Positions 17,383 to 27,092 of a stretch of DNA of 64,000 nucleotides are shown here, one piece after another. Every line of letters starts with the position of its first letter. Within the stretch, counting starts at the first letter, position 1. The translations under genes and the position numbers were made by a program. The DNA is taken from the NCBI GenBank assembly GCA_965601455.1, contig OZ271831.1:3534001-3598000 (forward strand), written 5' to 3'. The notes under the pieces were generated by a model. That model saw only the letters and a list, made by a program, of their open reading frames with translations, had not been told where the DNA came from and searched no databases. The DNA comes from JANQEU01 sp965601455 (lineage in GTDB: Bacteria; Bacteroidota; Bacteroidia; Cytophagales; Cyclobacteriaceae).

Positions 17383-18296
17383 GTGACCTAAGAATCGTAT
17401 TTATGGGTACTCCGGAATTTGCCGTCGAGAGCCTCCGATACCTGGTGGAGTCCAAGAAAAACATTGTAGGGGTTATTACCGCACCTGATAAACCTAAAGG
17501 TCGTGGCAAAAAACTGGGGCAATCACCAGTAAAGGAATATGCCTACTCGCAAGGTTTAAATATTCTGCAACCACCAAACCTGAAGAACCAAGAATTCCTG
17601 GAAGAACTGAAGAGCCTTAATGCCGATTTACAGGTTATTGTGGCATTTCGAATGCTTCCGGAAGTGGTTTGGAGTATGCCTCCAAAAGGTACTTTCAATT
17701 TACATGCCTCTCTCCTACCTCAATATCGTGGTGCCGCACCAATCAATTGGGCATTGATAAATGGGGAAAAGACAACCGGTGTAACTACATTTTTCCTCAA
17801 ACATGAGATTGATACAGGCAAAATCATTTTCCAGGAAAAAGAGAATATTCAGCCGAATGATACAGTTGGGACCCTGTATGAAAGACTAATGAAGAAAGGG
17901 GGTAATCTCGTGCTCAAGACGGTAGAAGCGATAGAGAGTGGAAACTACCCTCAGATTGACCAGCCAGAGGCCGATAGGATAAAAACCGCACCTAAATTAT
18001 TTAAACCGGATTGTGAGATAAATTGGAATCAAGATATAGAATCCATCAGAAATTTTGTTCGGGGACTTTCTCCTTATCCCGCAGCTTGGACACAAATGCA
18101 CGGTCAGGTTCTAAAAGTATTTGATATAAGTGTTGATGGTCATAATATGGGTGAAATTGGTGCCTTTAGGAAAGTAAATAATCAAATCGTAGTATCGGCG
18201 GAGAATGGAACCGTGGTTCTCGAAGACATTCAATTACAAGGTAAAAAACGAATGAAGTCCAAGGATTTTTTACTTGGCTATCGTTGGCCTGCCTAA
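17379..18296 (+). CDS. fmt: Methionyl-tRNA formyltransferase
   Basis: A 305-residue enzyme that formylates initiator Met-tRNA with 10-formyl-THF. The N-terminal Rossmann domain begins 'RIVFMGTPEFAVESL'. The catalytic block is 'FNLHASLLPQYRGAAPINWALI', with the Asn-His pair and the distant Asp in 'EIDTGKI'. The C-terminal OB-like domain (about 205-305) holds 'RGLSPYPAAW'. It overlaps the upstream NamZ gene by 4 bp and precedes folA by 40 bp. Confidence 0.97.
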   Translation: MSDLRIVFMGTPEFAVESLRYLVESKKNIVGVITAPDKPKGRGKKLGQSPVKEYAYSQGLNILQPPNLKNQEFLEELKSLNADLQVIVAFRMLPEVVWSMPPKGTFNLHASLLPQYRGAAPINWALINGEKTTGVTTFFLKHEIDTGKIIFQEKENIQPNDTVGTLYERLMKKGGNLVLKTVEAIESGNYPQIDQPEADRIKTAPKLFKPDCEINWNQDIESIRNFVRGLSPYPAAWTQMHGQVLKVFDISVDGHNMGEIGAFRKVNNQIVVSAENGTVVLEDIQLQGKKRMKSKDFLLGYRWPA

Positions 18297-18302
18297 TTGA
18301 GC

Positions 18303-18310
18303 TATTTTTG
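18303..18310 (+). promoter_or_regulatory. Possible -7 box of a folA promoter
   Basis: TATTTTTG matches TAnnTTTG and lies 26 bp before the folA ATG, just after the fmt stop. A TTG at 18284-18286 gives a 16-bp spacer, slightly short. The folate gene may thus be started separately from fmt. Confidence 0.35.
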
Positions 18311-18336
18311 TAATCCAAAACACAAAAACTCACTAT

Positions 18337-18840
18337 ATGCGTATTTCGTTGATAGCCGCCATGACGCGAAATAGGGTGATTGGTAAAGACAACGATCTTC
18401 CCTGGCATCTACCAGATGATTTTAAGTTCTTCCAGCAAATGACGAAGGGTCACCATGTGATTATGGGTAGAAGAAATTTTGAATCACTTCCTCCCAAATT
18501 TCGACCATTACCATTTCGGACCAATATCATTCTCACCCGTAAGTCGACCTACGACAAACCTGGTGTGATCACCGTGGAAAATCTGGATAAAGCATTTGCT
18601 GTCGCAAAGACAGCTGGGGATCCGGAACCATTTGTCATTGGTGGGGGTGAAATCTATGAACTTGCGCTCCCAAAAGTAGAAAGAATGTACATCACCGAAA
18701 TTGATGCTGAAATAATTGGAGATACTTTTTTTCCGGAAATAAATTGGACGGAGTGGAAAGAAATCGCCCGTCAAAAACATGGGAAGGATGAAAGGCATCA
18801 ATATGCATTTGATTTTGTAGTTTACGAGAGAAAAAAATAG
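18337..18840 (+). CDS. folA: Dihydrofolate reductase
   Basis: A 167-residue chromosomal DHFR with the normal motifs: 'LIAAMTRNRVIGKDNDLPWHLPDDFKFF' (Trp-Pro and Asp that bind folate), 'HHVIMGRRNFESLP', and the NADPH loop 'PFVIGGGEIYELALP'. It supplies tetrahydrofolate, needed among others by Fmt just upstream. The start is ATG at 18337. Downstream, a small membrane protein starts only 2 bp after the stop. Confidence 0.97.
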   Translation: MRISLIAAMTRNRVIGKDNDLPWHLPDDFKFFQQMTKGHHVIMGRRNFESLPPKFRPLPFRTNIILTRKSTYDKPGVITVENLDKAFAVAKTAGDPEPFVIGGGEIYELALPKVERMYITEIDAEIIGDTFFPEINWTEWKEIARQKHGKDERHQYAFDFVVYERKK

Positions 18841-18842
18841 CT

Positions 18843-19244
18843 ATGAACGTTCAGATTCATCATCGGGTACTTGGCATTGGTCACCTTGTTTATGGCACTA
18901 TTAATCTGGTAGTAATACTATTGGTAATCATCCTTTTCCAGACGTTGCAACCAGTAATCTCCAATGAAATCAATGAAAGTTCCTCTGAGCTGGGAATGAT
19001 CATTTTCACTGTAATTACCCGTTTTGCTTCTGCCATCCTGTGGGGTTCTGTATTATTGATCGCATTGCCCAGTGTAATTGGTGGAATTGCGTTGTTGAAT
19101 CAGGTAAAATGGGCACTATCATTTTTGATGGTTCCTGGATGTCTATCGATAATTAGCTTCCCATTTGGAACCATTTTGGGTTTTTATACCATTTGGGTAT
19201 TTATACAAACAAACAGTAAGGATAGTGTCGAAGATAACCAGTGA
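18843..19244 (+). CDS. Small four-helix membrane protein of unknown function
   Basis: A 133-residue protein with about four hydrophobic segments ('LVVILLVIILFQTL', 'LGMIIFTVITRFASAILWG', 'SVLLIALPSVIGGIALL', 'WALSFLMVPGCLSIISFPFGTILGFYTIWVFIQ'). No motif was recognised. Proteins of this plan in Bacteroidota are often simply membrane proteins of unknown role. It begins 2 bp after folA and its last 20 bp overlap the preferred GTG of the next gene, so it is an inner member of an operon. Confidence 0.7.
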   Translation: MNVQIHHRVLGIGHLVYGTINLVVILLVIILFQTLQPVISNEINESSSELGMIIFTVITRFASAILWGSVLLIALPSVIGGIALLNQVKWALSFLMVPGCLSIISFPFGTILGFYTIWVFIQTNSKDSVEDNQ

Positions 19245-20025
19245 TACAGTTGTTTGGATTACCGGAGCATCCGGGGGGATCGGAGAAGCAATGGTGTACG
19301 AAGCGGCCTCAAAAGGTGCCTGTGTCATTATTTCAGCCAGGAGAAAAGAAGAATTAGAAAGGGTGCAACAATCCTGTTCTGATCCTGAGAAAATTAGCAT
19401 TTTAGTACTGGATTTAGCCGATTCCAAGTCTATAAAAGGTGTTGCTGAAGAGGCAATAAAAATCCATGGCCATATCGATGTCCTGATAAATAATGGAGGC
19501 ATTAGTCAGAGGGATCTGGCGGTGAATACAGATATTGAGGTAGACCGACGATTAATGGAAGTCAATTACTTTGGTACGATTGCTCTGTCGAAAGCGTTAC
19601 TTCCGCACCAAATAGAACGGAAATCCGGCCATCATGTCGTCATCACATCAGCTGTAGGCATCATTTCCACGCCATTTCGGTCATCTTATGCAGCCGCAAA
19701 GCACGCTCTACATGGTTTTTACGACTCTCTTCGAGCCGAGGTACATGAGCACAATATCAAAGTTTCTATTATGCTTCCTGGTTTTATCAGAACCAATATC
19801 TCCATTAACGCCTTAACGGGTGATGGAACGAAGCAAAACACGATGGACGACGCACAGGCGAACGGTATGTCCGCAGAAGAGTGCGCGCGTCAGATATTTA
19901 AATCCATCGAAAAGGACAAAGAGGAAACCTACATTGGAGGGTTGAAGGAGGTTGCAGGTATATACCTGAAGAGATTTTTACCGGGTGTTTTCAGTAAAGT
20001 GGTCCGCAAAATGGCGGTAACCTAA
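19225..20025 (+). CDS. Short-chain dehydrogenase/reductase
   Basis: A classical SDR with the dinucleotide motif 'TGASGGIGEA', 'NNGG', the catalytic Ser in 'VVITSAVGI' and the YxxxK motif 'SYAAAKHAL'. The GTG at 19225, preceded by AAGGA, gives a 267-residue protein beginning just before the first strand; an in-frame ATG at 19165 would overlap the previous gene by 80 bp and adds residues foreign to SDRs. It resembles the DHRS7 branch. The substrate is unknown. Confidence 0.85.
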   Translation: MSKITSDTVVWITGASGGIGEAMVYEAASKGACVIISARRKEELERVQQSCSDPEKISILVLDLADSKSIKGVAEEAIKIHGHIDVLINNGGISQRDLAVNTDIEVDRRLMEVNYFGTIALSKALLPHQIERKSGHHVVITSAVGIISTPFRSSYAAAKHALHGFYDSLRAEVHEHNIKVSIMLPGFIRTNISINALTGDGTKQNTMDDAQANGMSAEECARQIFKSIEKDKEETYIGGLKEVAGIYLKRFLPGVFSKVVRKMAVT

Positions 20026-20039
20026 ATAAGGTTTCCCAT

Positions 20040-23000
20040 ATGAGAACTTACACTCTTCTCATCAGTATTGTACTTATTCCATTTTTCTCCCTTGGACAGA
20101 TTGCCAAGCAACTTGTGGTTAAAGTTGATCCCACAGCCCAGGTAAATATTCCTTTGGATGTTGAAACTCTCTCAAAATTTGATCGATACGGTAAAGCAAA
20201 AAAAGTCAAACCTGAGAATGGAGAAAGTGCCCTACAGAAGTCTGTATTAGACGGTATCTATCGGATTGTTATTCCCGCTGAGCTGGACTTACAAAAGGTG
20301 TGCGACTCATTACTTGCTTACGGAAATGTGTTATATGCCGAACCCATTCACTCAGAAGAGTTATTAACGATTCCAAACGATCCAGACGCTCAACTGGAAG
20401 GCAATCAACCCTATCTGGATGTGATTAAAGCATACGATGCCTGGGACATCACAACTTCCAATTCGTCCATTGTGATTGGAATAAGTGATGCTGGAACAGA
20501 CCTTGGGCATGTAGACTTAGTGGGTAAGTATCATCCAAACGACGATCCCTTCAACGGTGAAGACGATGATGGAAATGGTTATGTGGATGATACTTTCGGG
20601 TATGATTTTGCAGATGACGATGGCACACCACAATCTGACATAGATCCTCACGGAACCCAAGTTGCCGGCGTCGCAGGCGCCAATACCAATAATGGAGTCG
20701 GCATAGCAGGTGTAGGATATAATGCCAGCCTATCAAGCCTTAAGATCTTCCGGTCTTCAGATAACCTATCGGCAAACTCATACGAATCCATATTATATGC
20801 TGCCAACAATGGCTTCGATATCATTAATTTATCCTGGGGAAGTATTGATACATATAGCCAATACAACCAGGATATTATCGAATACGCTGTTAAGGAAAAA
20901 GACGTGGTGGTTGTAGCTGCGGCGGGAAACACCGGAACGGAAGTCTTTTATTACCCAGCCAGTTACAATTTCGTGTTATCCGTGGGATCGACAAACCTTG
21001 ATGATTCCAAATCGAGCTTTTCGACCTTCAATAAGTCAGTAGACCTTGTAGCTCCCGGAACGGCTATTTACTCCACGCAGGATGGGGATATCTACTTTTC
21101 CGAATCTGGCACCTCCTTCTCCGCACCCATGGTCGCAGGAGTGGCGGCCCTGGTGAAGGACCAGTATCCATCTCTCAACGCGGAGCAGATCATGGAAAGA
21201 ATACGAGTTACTAGTGATGATATCAGCCAGGTGGGATCAAACAATACATTTAAAGGTAAACTTGGATACGGTCGGCTAAATGCTCTTCGTGCTATTCAGG
21301 AATCCGGCATCACTTCCATTCGCTCGAGCGAACCCATAGTTAATGGCCCATTCGAAGGAGTATTTTTTGGAGATACTGTTGCAATTTCCACGATACTAAC
21401 AAACTACCTTGATCCGGTTATTCAACCTAATCTATCCATCGAAATACTTTCGAATAATGCGACCTTCTTGAATGGAAGCCAATCTTTGGACTTCATGAAC
21501 ACCTTAACTACGCAATCGGTCAGTGACCTCAGGATACTTGTAGACAATACTGCCGCACCTGAAGAAAAAGTCGAGTACGTTATGCATTTCTCGGCTGGTG
21601 GCTATGAAGATATGCAGCTTTTTGATTTTGATCTCAACCCCAATTATTTCAATCACTCCAACGAGAAGCTTTCAATCACACTTTCTGGTGATGGTAATCT
21701 TGGATATGTTGGGGACGGTTATAATCAAGGAATCGGATTGACCTGGAACAATGAACAGTTGATAAAAGAACTATCGTTCATGGTAGCTGTAGACGACATG
21801 ATCTTGGATAACGCGCCTATCAACTTCGATGAGGGCAATCGATCAAAGGACTTTAACGGAGTGGACCCGACAAAACCCTATTTCTATCAAGGAGGTAATT
21901 ATGCTTATCACGTATTTGAAGATACTGCTAACCTGTTGAGAATTGAGCAAACCTCACTACTCCCAGCAGGAGAAACCAATGCCTTGGTCCAGGAATATCG
22001 ATTAACCAATGTACACACCGATACACTTATTGGTTTGCGAGTAGGACTTTTTGAAAATCTAGAGCTTCAGGGTGTAAACAACAAAGCCACGATACAAGCC
22101 CAAACAGTATTTGGCCTCAGTGATAACGAAACACTTTTTTCCGGTGCCAGACTATTTCAGGCAGACAGTAGCTTCCTTTCTTTACTTGACATATCGGCTA
22201 TCGAATCCGAGTTGTCAGCTTATACAGATAGTGCGAAAAGTGAGTGGATGAAACCCTCTTCCATAGATTCTCTGGGTTTTTCTCAAGGTACGGATATTGC
22301 GATTTTGTCCGGTGCTTTCATTGACAAAATCGCTCCCAATGAATCCATATCCATAAGTTTTCTTCTAGGTACCGCCAGTACCAAGGAAGAACTACTATCT
22401 GTTCTTGATGCAACCGAATCGGCTATGAATGTCATCAAAGAAAACCCATTAACAGAAGAAATCTTACTCTCCTGTGCAGGGGCAAGTGTGCAGATCGATC
22501 CTTCTTCGGGAGATCAATTCTACTTCTTTTCAGATCCTTTCGGGACCGATACACTGGGGCTCTCAAATATTCTTGAGGTTGGCCCTATTTCATCCGACAC
22601 CAGTATATACGTCTCAAATGCTGATAATTCCTACAGCGGACCCATCCGGTCAATTAGCATCAATTTAGAAACGGATATTGCTGATTTCGATATCCCGGAA
22701 GTTCTGTACATAACAAACAGTGAGAACTCGTTGAACATAATTGATCAGAGTTTTTTACCTACTCAATGGGAATGGGATTTTGGAAATGGATTTACCGCAA
22801 CCGGCATCCAGAACCCTAGTACTGAGTATACTTCACCAGGTACATATGACATAACATTATCGGTTAATACCGAACCGGGTTGTACTGATTCGAAGACCAA
22901 AACTCTAGAGGTTGTTTTGAATGAAGTTTCTGCTCCTGTTTTCGATAATATTAACGCTTGTGAAGGTCAGACACTTATTATTAGCAACACAGAAGAAGAC

Positions 23001-24128
23001 CTCCTCAACCACTACTTCAGTCCAATGGCGAATACTCCAATTTCTCAGGGAAACAGTATCGAAATTGACGAAATCACTTCTGATACTACCTTGTATTTTT
23101 CACGAGTAGTGGATGGAGTTGAAAGTAGTATTACATCCATAGAAGTTGACTTTTTGATTCCGGAAAAGGACTTCACTGCTGCGCCCATGACCGATTCGTT
23201 AACTGGGCAAATGATAACATTGAAACCCTTGGAAGATAATATCAGCACGATTGAATGGATTGTCGATGGAGCATCAATAGGAGAAATTGAAGAATCATCA
23301 TTCCCAATAACCAACGACATTCATGTGGTTACCATGAAGTTGACAACCAGTGCAGGATGCCAGGTTGAATCGACCAAAACGGTTGAAGCTCGTACCAGCG
23401 CATTACCAACAGTAAGTGACTTATCGGTTTGCTTTGATGATTCAGCGGTAATCCAACCAACCGGTGGTTCGATATTTGGTTTCTATGCCGATTCCACCCT
23501 CACCCAATCGATAGGAACCGCAAAGGAATTGACTATTTCAGAGCTTAGAAAGGATACGGCGATCTACGTTGTTGGTCTAACAGACTTTCTTCCAAGTGAA
23601 CCGGTAAGAGTAAGGGTGTCTGTTATTGATTTCGACTTCCAGATTAACACAAATACTACCGAATTATATCTCAACTCAACAAATCGTGTAGAGTTGTCGG
23701 TGGATTCTGTCCAAGCGCAGTTTACCTGGTTTACCGACGGAGACATTAGTGGTATTGGTGCGGAACAGGTGTACTTTTTTAATGAGCTGGATACTATCGA
23801 TATCTGGGCAATCGGACAAAATAATTTTGGGTGTATTTACACAGATAGTGTACAGATCACGGTGGTAGAACAACTCGCGCTTGGTCTTCCGGAGGAATTG
23901 ATTTATTTATATCCAAATCCAGCCGAGAAAAGGCTCAATATTCAGACTAACAAGGAACCAGAAGAAGTCTGGGTAACTGATGTCTCGGGCAAATTGGTTC
24001 ACCGTCTCAACGGGAATAAAGTACTCGACATTTCTGAATGGGCATCGGGAGTATACCAGCTTACGATACGATTTCAAGATGGGCAGATTGTAAGCCGGCG
24101 ACTGCTGGTGAAGAGGGAGAAAGACTAG
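20040..24128 (+). CDS. Secreted S8 serine protease with PKD domain and T9SS sorting domain
   Basis: A 1362-residue exported protein. A signal peptide (residues 1-19, 'LISIVLIPFFSLGQ') leads to a subtilisin domain with Asp150 in 'GISDAGTDLGHVDL', His204 in 'DPHGTQVAGVAG' and Ser359 in 'GTSFSAPMVAGVAAL', so the triad is complete. A long region of uncertain folds follows, a PKD domain around 890-955 ('WEWDFGNGFTATGI'), Ig-like spacers, and from about 1288 a type A T9SS C-terminal domain ('YPNPAEKRLNIQ' ... 'GVYQLTIRFQDG'). It is thus secreted across the outer membrane by the type IX system. It probably degrades extracellular protein. It starts 14 bp after the dehydrogenase. Confidence 0.93.
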   Translation: MRTYTLLISIVLIPFFSLGQIAKQLVVKVDPTAQVNIPLDVETLSKFDRYGKAKKVKPENGESALQKSVLDGIYRIVIPAELDLQKVCDSLLAYGNVLYAEPIHSEELLTIPNDPDAQLEGNQPYLDVIKAYDAWDITTSNSSIVIGISDAGTDLGHVDLVGKYHPNDDPFNGEDDDGNGYVDDTFGYDFADDDGTPQSDIDPHGTQVAGVAGANTNNGVGIAGVGYNASLSSLKIFRSSDNLSANSYESILYAANNGFDIINLSWGSIDTYSQYNQDIIEYAVKEKDVVVVAAAGNTGTEVFYYPASYNFVLSVGSTNLDDSKSSFSTFNKSVDLVAPGTAIYSTQDGDIYFSESGTSFSAPMVAGVAALVKDQYPSLNAEQIMERIRVTSDDISQVGSNNTFKGKLGYGRLNALRAIQESGITSIRSSEPIVNGPFEGVFFGDTVAISTILTNYLDPVIQPNLSIEILSNNATFLNGSQSLDFMNTLTTQSVSDLRILVDNTAAPEEKVEYVMHFSAGGYEDMQLFDFDLNPNYFNHSNEKLSITLSGDGNLGYVGDGYNQGIGLTWNNEQLIKELSFMVAVDDMILDNAPINFDEGNRSKDFNGVDPTKPYFYQGGNYAYHVFEDTANLLRIEQTSLLPAGETNALVQEYRLTNVHTDTLIGLRVGLFENLELQGVNNKATIQAQTVFGLSDNETLFSGARLFQADSSFLSLLDISAIESELSAYTDSAKSEWMKPSSIDSLGFSQGTDIAILSGAFIDKIAPNESISISFLLGTASTKEELLSVLDATESAMNVIKENPLTEEILLSCAGASVQIDPSSGDQFYFFSDPFGTDTLGLSNILEVGPISSDTSIYVSNADNSYSGPIRSISINLETDIADFDIPEVLYITNSENSLNIIDQSFLPTQWEWDFGNGFTATGIQNPSTEYTSPGTYDITLSVNTEPGCTDSKTKTLEVVLNEVSAPVFDNINACEGQTLIISNTEEDLLNHYFSPMANTPISQGNSIEIDEITSDTTLYFSRVVDGVESSITSIEVDFLIPEKDFTAAPMTDSLTGQMITLKPLEDNISTIEWIVDGASIGEIEESSFPITNDIHVVTMKLTTSAGCQVESTKTVEARTSALPTVSDLSVCFDDSAVIQPTGGSIFGFYADSTLTQSIGTAKELTISELRKDTAIYVVGLTDFLPSEPVRVRVSVIDFDFQINTNTTELYLNSTNRVELSVDSVQAQFTWFTDGDISGIGAEQVYFFNELDTIDIWAIGQNNFGCIYTDSVQITVVEQLALGLPEELIYLYPNPAEKRLNIQTNKEPEEVWVTDVSGKLVHRLNGNKVLDISEWASGVYQLTIRFQDGQIVSRRLLVKREKD

Positions 24129-24264
24129 TCAGCTTTTACCAATGCATCAAACCGTCCCTACGATTGATTTTCAACCGTTTGTCAAATTACTCACCCTGCT
24201 AGTGCATTGAACTAGGAATCATTCCTCCAATCCTGTATTTTGAGGTGAAACTCAACAGAAAAAC

Positions 24265-24735
24265 ATGGCTTCTTATACACTTAATGTAAATGGAAAGGCT
24301 CGCCAGGTTGAAGTAGATCCCAACACTCCTCTTCTATGGGTAATCAGGGAACACCTTGATCTTGTGGGTACAAAATTTGGATGTGGTATGGCTCAATGCG
24401 GGGCCTGCACAGTACACCTCAATGGAGCGGCAATAAGGTCTTGTTCCGTACCGATTTCGCAAGTGGGCGAAAATGAAATTACTACTATCGAAGGTCTTAG
24501 TGAAACTGAAGGCAAGGCAGAACATGCTGTTCAACAGGCTTGGTTGGAGCACGACGTACCTCAATGTGGATATTGTCAGGCCGGTCAAATGATGAATGCA
24601 GCGTCACTTCTCAGCCGAAATCCGAATCCAAGTGACGAAGAAATTGAAAGCTCAATGAAAGGCAATATTTGCCGATGCGGTACCTATGTGAGAATTAAAG
24701 CGGCTATCAAAACAGCTGCTGCAAACCTTGGATAA
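24265..24735 (+). CDS. IorA-like (2Fe-2S) subunit of molybdenum hydroxylase
   Basis: A 156-residue iron-sulfur subunit of the xanthine oxidase family. Four plant-type cysteines (Cys40, 45, 48 and 60; 'FGCGMAQCGACTVHLNG') and the alpha-helical second cluster ('CGYCQAGQMM' and 'CRCGTYV') are all present. CGYCQAGQ is typical for the isoquinoline 1-oxidoreductase alpha type, which lacks a partner FAD subunit. It passes electrons from the IorB subunit, encoded 24 bp downstream. There is no FAD gene in this unit. The true substrate may be an aldehyde or heterocycle. Confidence 0.88.
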   Translation: MASYTLNVNGKARQVEVDPNTPLLWVIREHLDLVGTKFGCGMAQCGACTVHLNGAAIRSCSVPISQVGENEITTIEGLSETEGKAEHAVQQAWLEHDVPQCGYCQAGQMMNAASLLSRNPNPSDEEIESSMKGNICRCGTYVRIKAAIKTAAANLG

Positions 24736-24759
24736 TCATACAGCTAAACGGTAATAAAA

Positions 24760-26949
24760 ATGACAGTAGTAAAAACAAATTTCAATAGAAGATCTTTTTT
24801 GAAAGTATCTGCAGCATCCGGAGGTGGTATGATAATAGGCTTTAACCTTTTTACAGCGTGCTCTCCATCCAAACAAAAAGAAATTGCATCCGCCCCAGAG
24901 GAATGGTTCGATCTTAATGCCTTCATTAAGATTGGTGATAATGGAGCCGTAACTATCTTTTCACCCAATCCGGAAATCGGCCAAAATGTTAAAACTGCGA
25001 TGCCGATGATCGTTGCCGAAGAACTAGATGTCGCCTGGAAGAATGTAACGGTGGAGCAAGCAGGACTGGATACCAAGAAGTACAGACGTCAGCTGGCCGG
25101 TGGTAGTCAGTCTATTCGCCAGGGGTGGGAAAGCCTTCGTATGGCAGGAGCCACTGCTAGACGTATGCTGATGGAAAGTGCAGCACAGCAGTGGCAAGTA
25201 TCCGTAACCGAGTTGACTACCAATGAAGGAGTGATTTCCCATAGTTCAGGAAAATCAATGAACTATGGAGAAGCTGCAAATGCAGCTGTTAGCGTTCAAG
25301 TACCGGAAGAAGTAGAAATAAAGGATCCAGAAGATTTCAAAATCATCGGTACGCCTACCAAAAATGTTGACGGTCCGAAAATTGTTGTTGGTGAATCCCT
25401 ATTCGGACTAGATTTCAAACGGGATGGTATGCTGATAGCAGGTATTGTTCACCCTCCTGCATTTGGAATGAAGCTAAAATCTATGGACGCGTCTGGTGCT
25501 AAAGCCATGTCTGGAATCAGAGATGTAGTATCAGTAAATTGCGCTCCTGAAGAAAAACAGTGGTCTGATACCAATGCATTCCCTGAATTGGTTGCGGTAG
25601 TTGGCAATACTACCTGGGAGGTGTTTGAAGCGAAAAAAGCACTGAATCTGGAATGGGAATGGGAAAGTCAACCCGAAAGCAGTGAAGACCATGAAGATTC
25701 GCTAACCAAGGCACTGCAAGGTGAACCGGATGAAGTAGCCCGGACGGACGGAAATCCGGACAAGGCGTTTAAAGGGGCTGATAAAGTGATCGAGCGGACG
25801 TACAGTGCTCCTTTTCTAGCACACAACACAATGGAACCAATGAATTTCTTCGCTGATGTTAAGCCGGACAAGGTAGAGCTCGTAGGACCTATCCAGACCC
25901 CTGAATTCCTCAGCAAATCAGTCTCCAGTCTAACTGGTGTTGATGAAGAAAACATTTCCATTATGATGACACGTATGGGCGGTGGATTCGGCAGGAGACT
26001 CTATGGAAACTTTGGTGTAGAGGCCGCAGCCATATCCAAGGCTGTTGGAGCACCGATCAAGCTTGTGTATAATCGGGAAGACGACATGAGCCAAGGAACC
26101 TATCGACCGGCATACAAAGTATCTTACAAGGCAGGATTAAATAAGGCTGGTAATCTGGTGGCTTTCCAGGTGCGAGGTGCTGGAGTTCCAGGTAGCCCCG
26201 TATTTGCTGATAGATACCCTGCCGGCACAGTTGATAACTATAGGGCGGAAAATACAGGGGTGAAAACCAGCATATCCACAGGAGCTTGGAGAGCACCACG
26301 TTCAAATTTTATCGCCGGTGCAGAACAGTCTTTCCTCGATGAGGTAGCGGAAACAGCAGGCAAGGATCCAATAGACTTCAGATTGGAATTATTTGAAAGG
26401 GCTATCAAAAATCCGGTAGGAAATGATAACGATTATGATCCTGAGCGTTACGCTGGTGTTCTGAAATTAGTAAAGGAAAAATCAAATTGGGGAACGGAGA
26501 TGCCCGGAGTACATCGTGGAGTCTCGGCCTATTATTGTCACAATTCCTACGTGGCACAAGTTGTTGATGTTGTGATGGAAGGTGATACACCTAGAGTCAA
26601 AAAGGTCTGGTGTGCGGTTGATTGTGGAATTGTAATTAACCCATTAGGTGCCAAAAACCAGATTGAGGGTGGAATTGTAGATGGTATTGGCCATGCGATG
26701 TACAGTGCTTTGTCATTCAAGGACAGTAGTCCGGAACAACAGAACTTTGACAAGTATCAATTAATCCGACACAACCAGTCTCCGTTAGAGATTGAAACAT
26801 TCTTCGTTGAAAACAAAATCGATCCCACGGGACTTGGAGAGCCCTCTTTGCCTCCTATTATAGCGGCATTAGCTAATGCTATGTATAAGGCTACAGGAAA
26901 GCGATTCTACGAGCAGCCGTTTACTAAAGTCGATTTTGCCCTAGGATAG
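24760..26949 (+). CDS. IorB-like molybdopterin-binding subunit, Tat-exported
   Basis: A 729-residue molybdenum-hydroxylase large subunit with a Tat signal ('NRRSFLKVSAA', Arg10-Arg11) and a possible lipobox Cys at 34 ('FTACS'), so it is predicted to act in the periplasm. It has 'GGGFGRRLYGNFGVEAA' (molybdopterin loop), 'TGAWRAPRSNF' at the site where CoxL has AYRCSFR, and the active-site Glu in 'GLGEPSLPP'. It lacks the CO dehydrogenase cysteine. It is probably an aldehyde or N-heterocycle oxidase passing electrons through IorA to a membrane acceptor. It is closed by a strong terminator. Confidence 0.88.
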   Translation: MTVVKTNFNRRSFLKVSAASGGGMIIGFNLFTACSPSKQKEIASAPEEWFDLNAFIKIGDNGAVTIFSPNPEIGQNVKTAMPMIVAEELDVAWKNVTVEQAGLDTKKYRRQLAGGSQSIRQGWESLRMAGATARRMLMESAAQQWQVSVTELTTNEGVISHSSGKSMNYGEAANAAVSVQVPEEVEIKDPEDFKIIGTPTKNVDGPKIVVGESLFGLDFKRDGMLIAGIVHPPAFGMKLKSMDASGAKAMSGIRDVVSVNCAPEEKQWSDTNAFPELVAVVGNTTWEVFEAKKALNLEWEWESQPESSEDHEDSLTKALQGEPDEVARTDGNPDKAFKGADKVIERTYSAPFLAHNTMEPMNFFADVKPDKVELVGPIQTPEFLSKSVSSLTGVDEENISIMMTRMGGGFGRRLYGNFGVEAAAISKAVGAPIKLVYNREDDMSQGTYRPAYKVSYKAGLNKAGNLVAFQVRGAGVPGSPVFADRYPAGTVDNYRAENTGVKTSISTGAWRAPRSNFIAGAEQSFLDEVAETAGKDPIDFRLELFERAIKNPVGNDNDYDPERYAGVLKLVKEKSNWGTEMPGVHRGVSAYYCHNSYVAQVVDVVMEGDTPRVKKVWCAVDCGIVINPLGAKNQIEGGIVDGIGHAMYSALSFKDSSPEQQNFDKYQLIRHNQSPLEIETFFVENKIDPTGLGEPSLPPIIAALANAMYKATGKRFYEQPFTKVDFALG

Positions 26950-26968
26950 AGAAGTGCCATTCACCAAT

Positions 26969-27004
26969 AAAAAGGCCCCCCGAAACAATCGGGGGGCCTT
27001 TTTT
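26969..27004 (+). terminator. Intrinsic terminator after iorB
   Basis: AAGGCCCCCC and GGGGGGCCTT form a perfect 10-bp GC-rich stem with a short loop, followed by TTTT. The upstream A-run makes it usable in both directions. It lies 20 bp after the iorB-like stop codon. Confidence 0.92.
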
Positions 27005-27050
27005 CGGCAATACTAATTGTTAGAATTAACCCAGTGTAAACCTTCTAAAC

Positions 27051-27092
27051 AAAAAAGGGCAAAAGCTTTTAAGTAATTAAAAACTTTCGCCC
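27051..27092 (-). terminator. Minus-strand intrinsic terminator
   Basis: Read on the minus strand, GGGC-(1)-AAAG...TTTAA-loop-TTAAA...CTTT-(1)-GCCC is an interrupted hairpin of about 14 bp followed directly by TTTTTT. It implies a transcript on the minus strand coming from about 27300. Confidence 0.7.

Noticed and set aside
20551..20936. Minus-strand frames within the subtilase gene
   Set aside because: They are shadows of the acidic, repetitive coding sequence with no start context or family resemblance.
24760..26949. A second CO dehydrogenase large subunit
   Set aside because: The position of AYxCSFR holds TGAWRAPR and a Tat signal is present, so it belongs to the IorB group.
26969..27004. 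Inverted repeat as the end of an insertion sequence
   Set aside because: It is a short GC stem with a T-run directly after a stop codon, hence a terminator; no transposase or matching second end is present.
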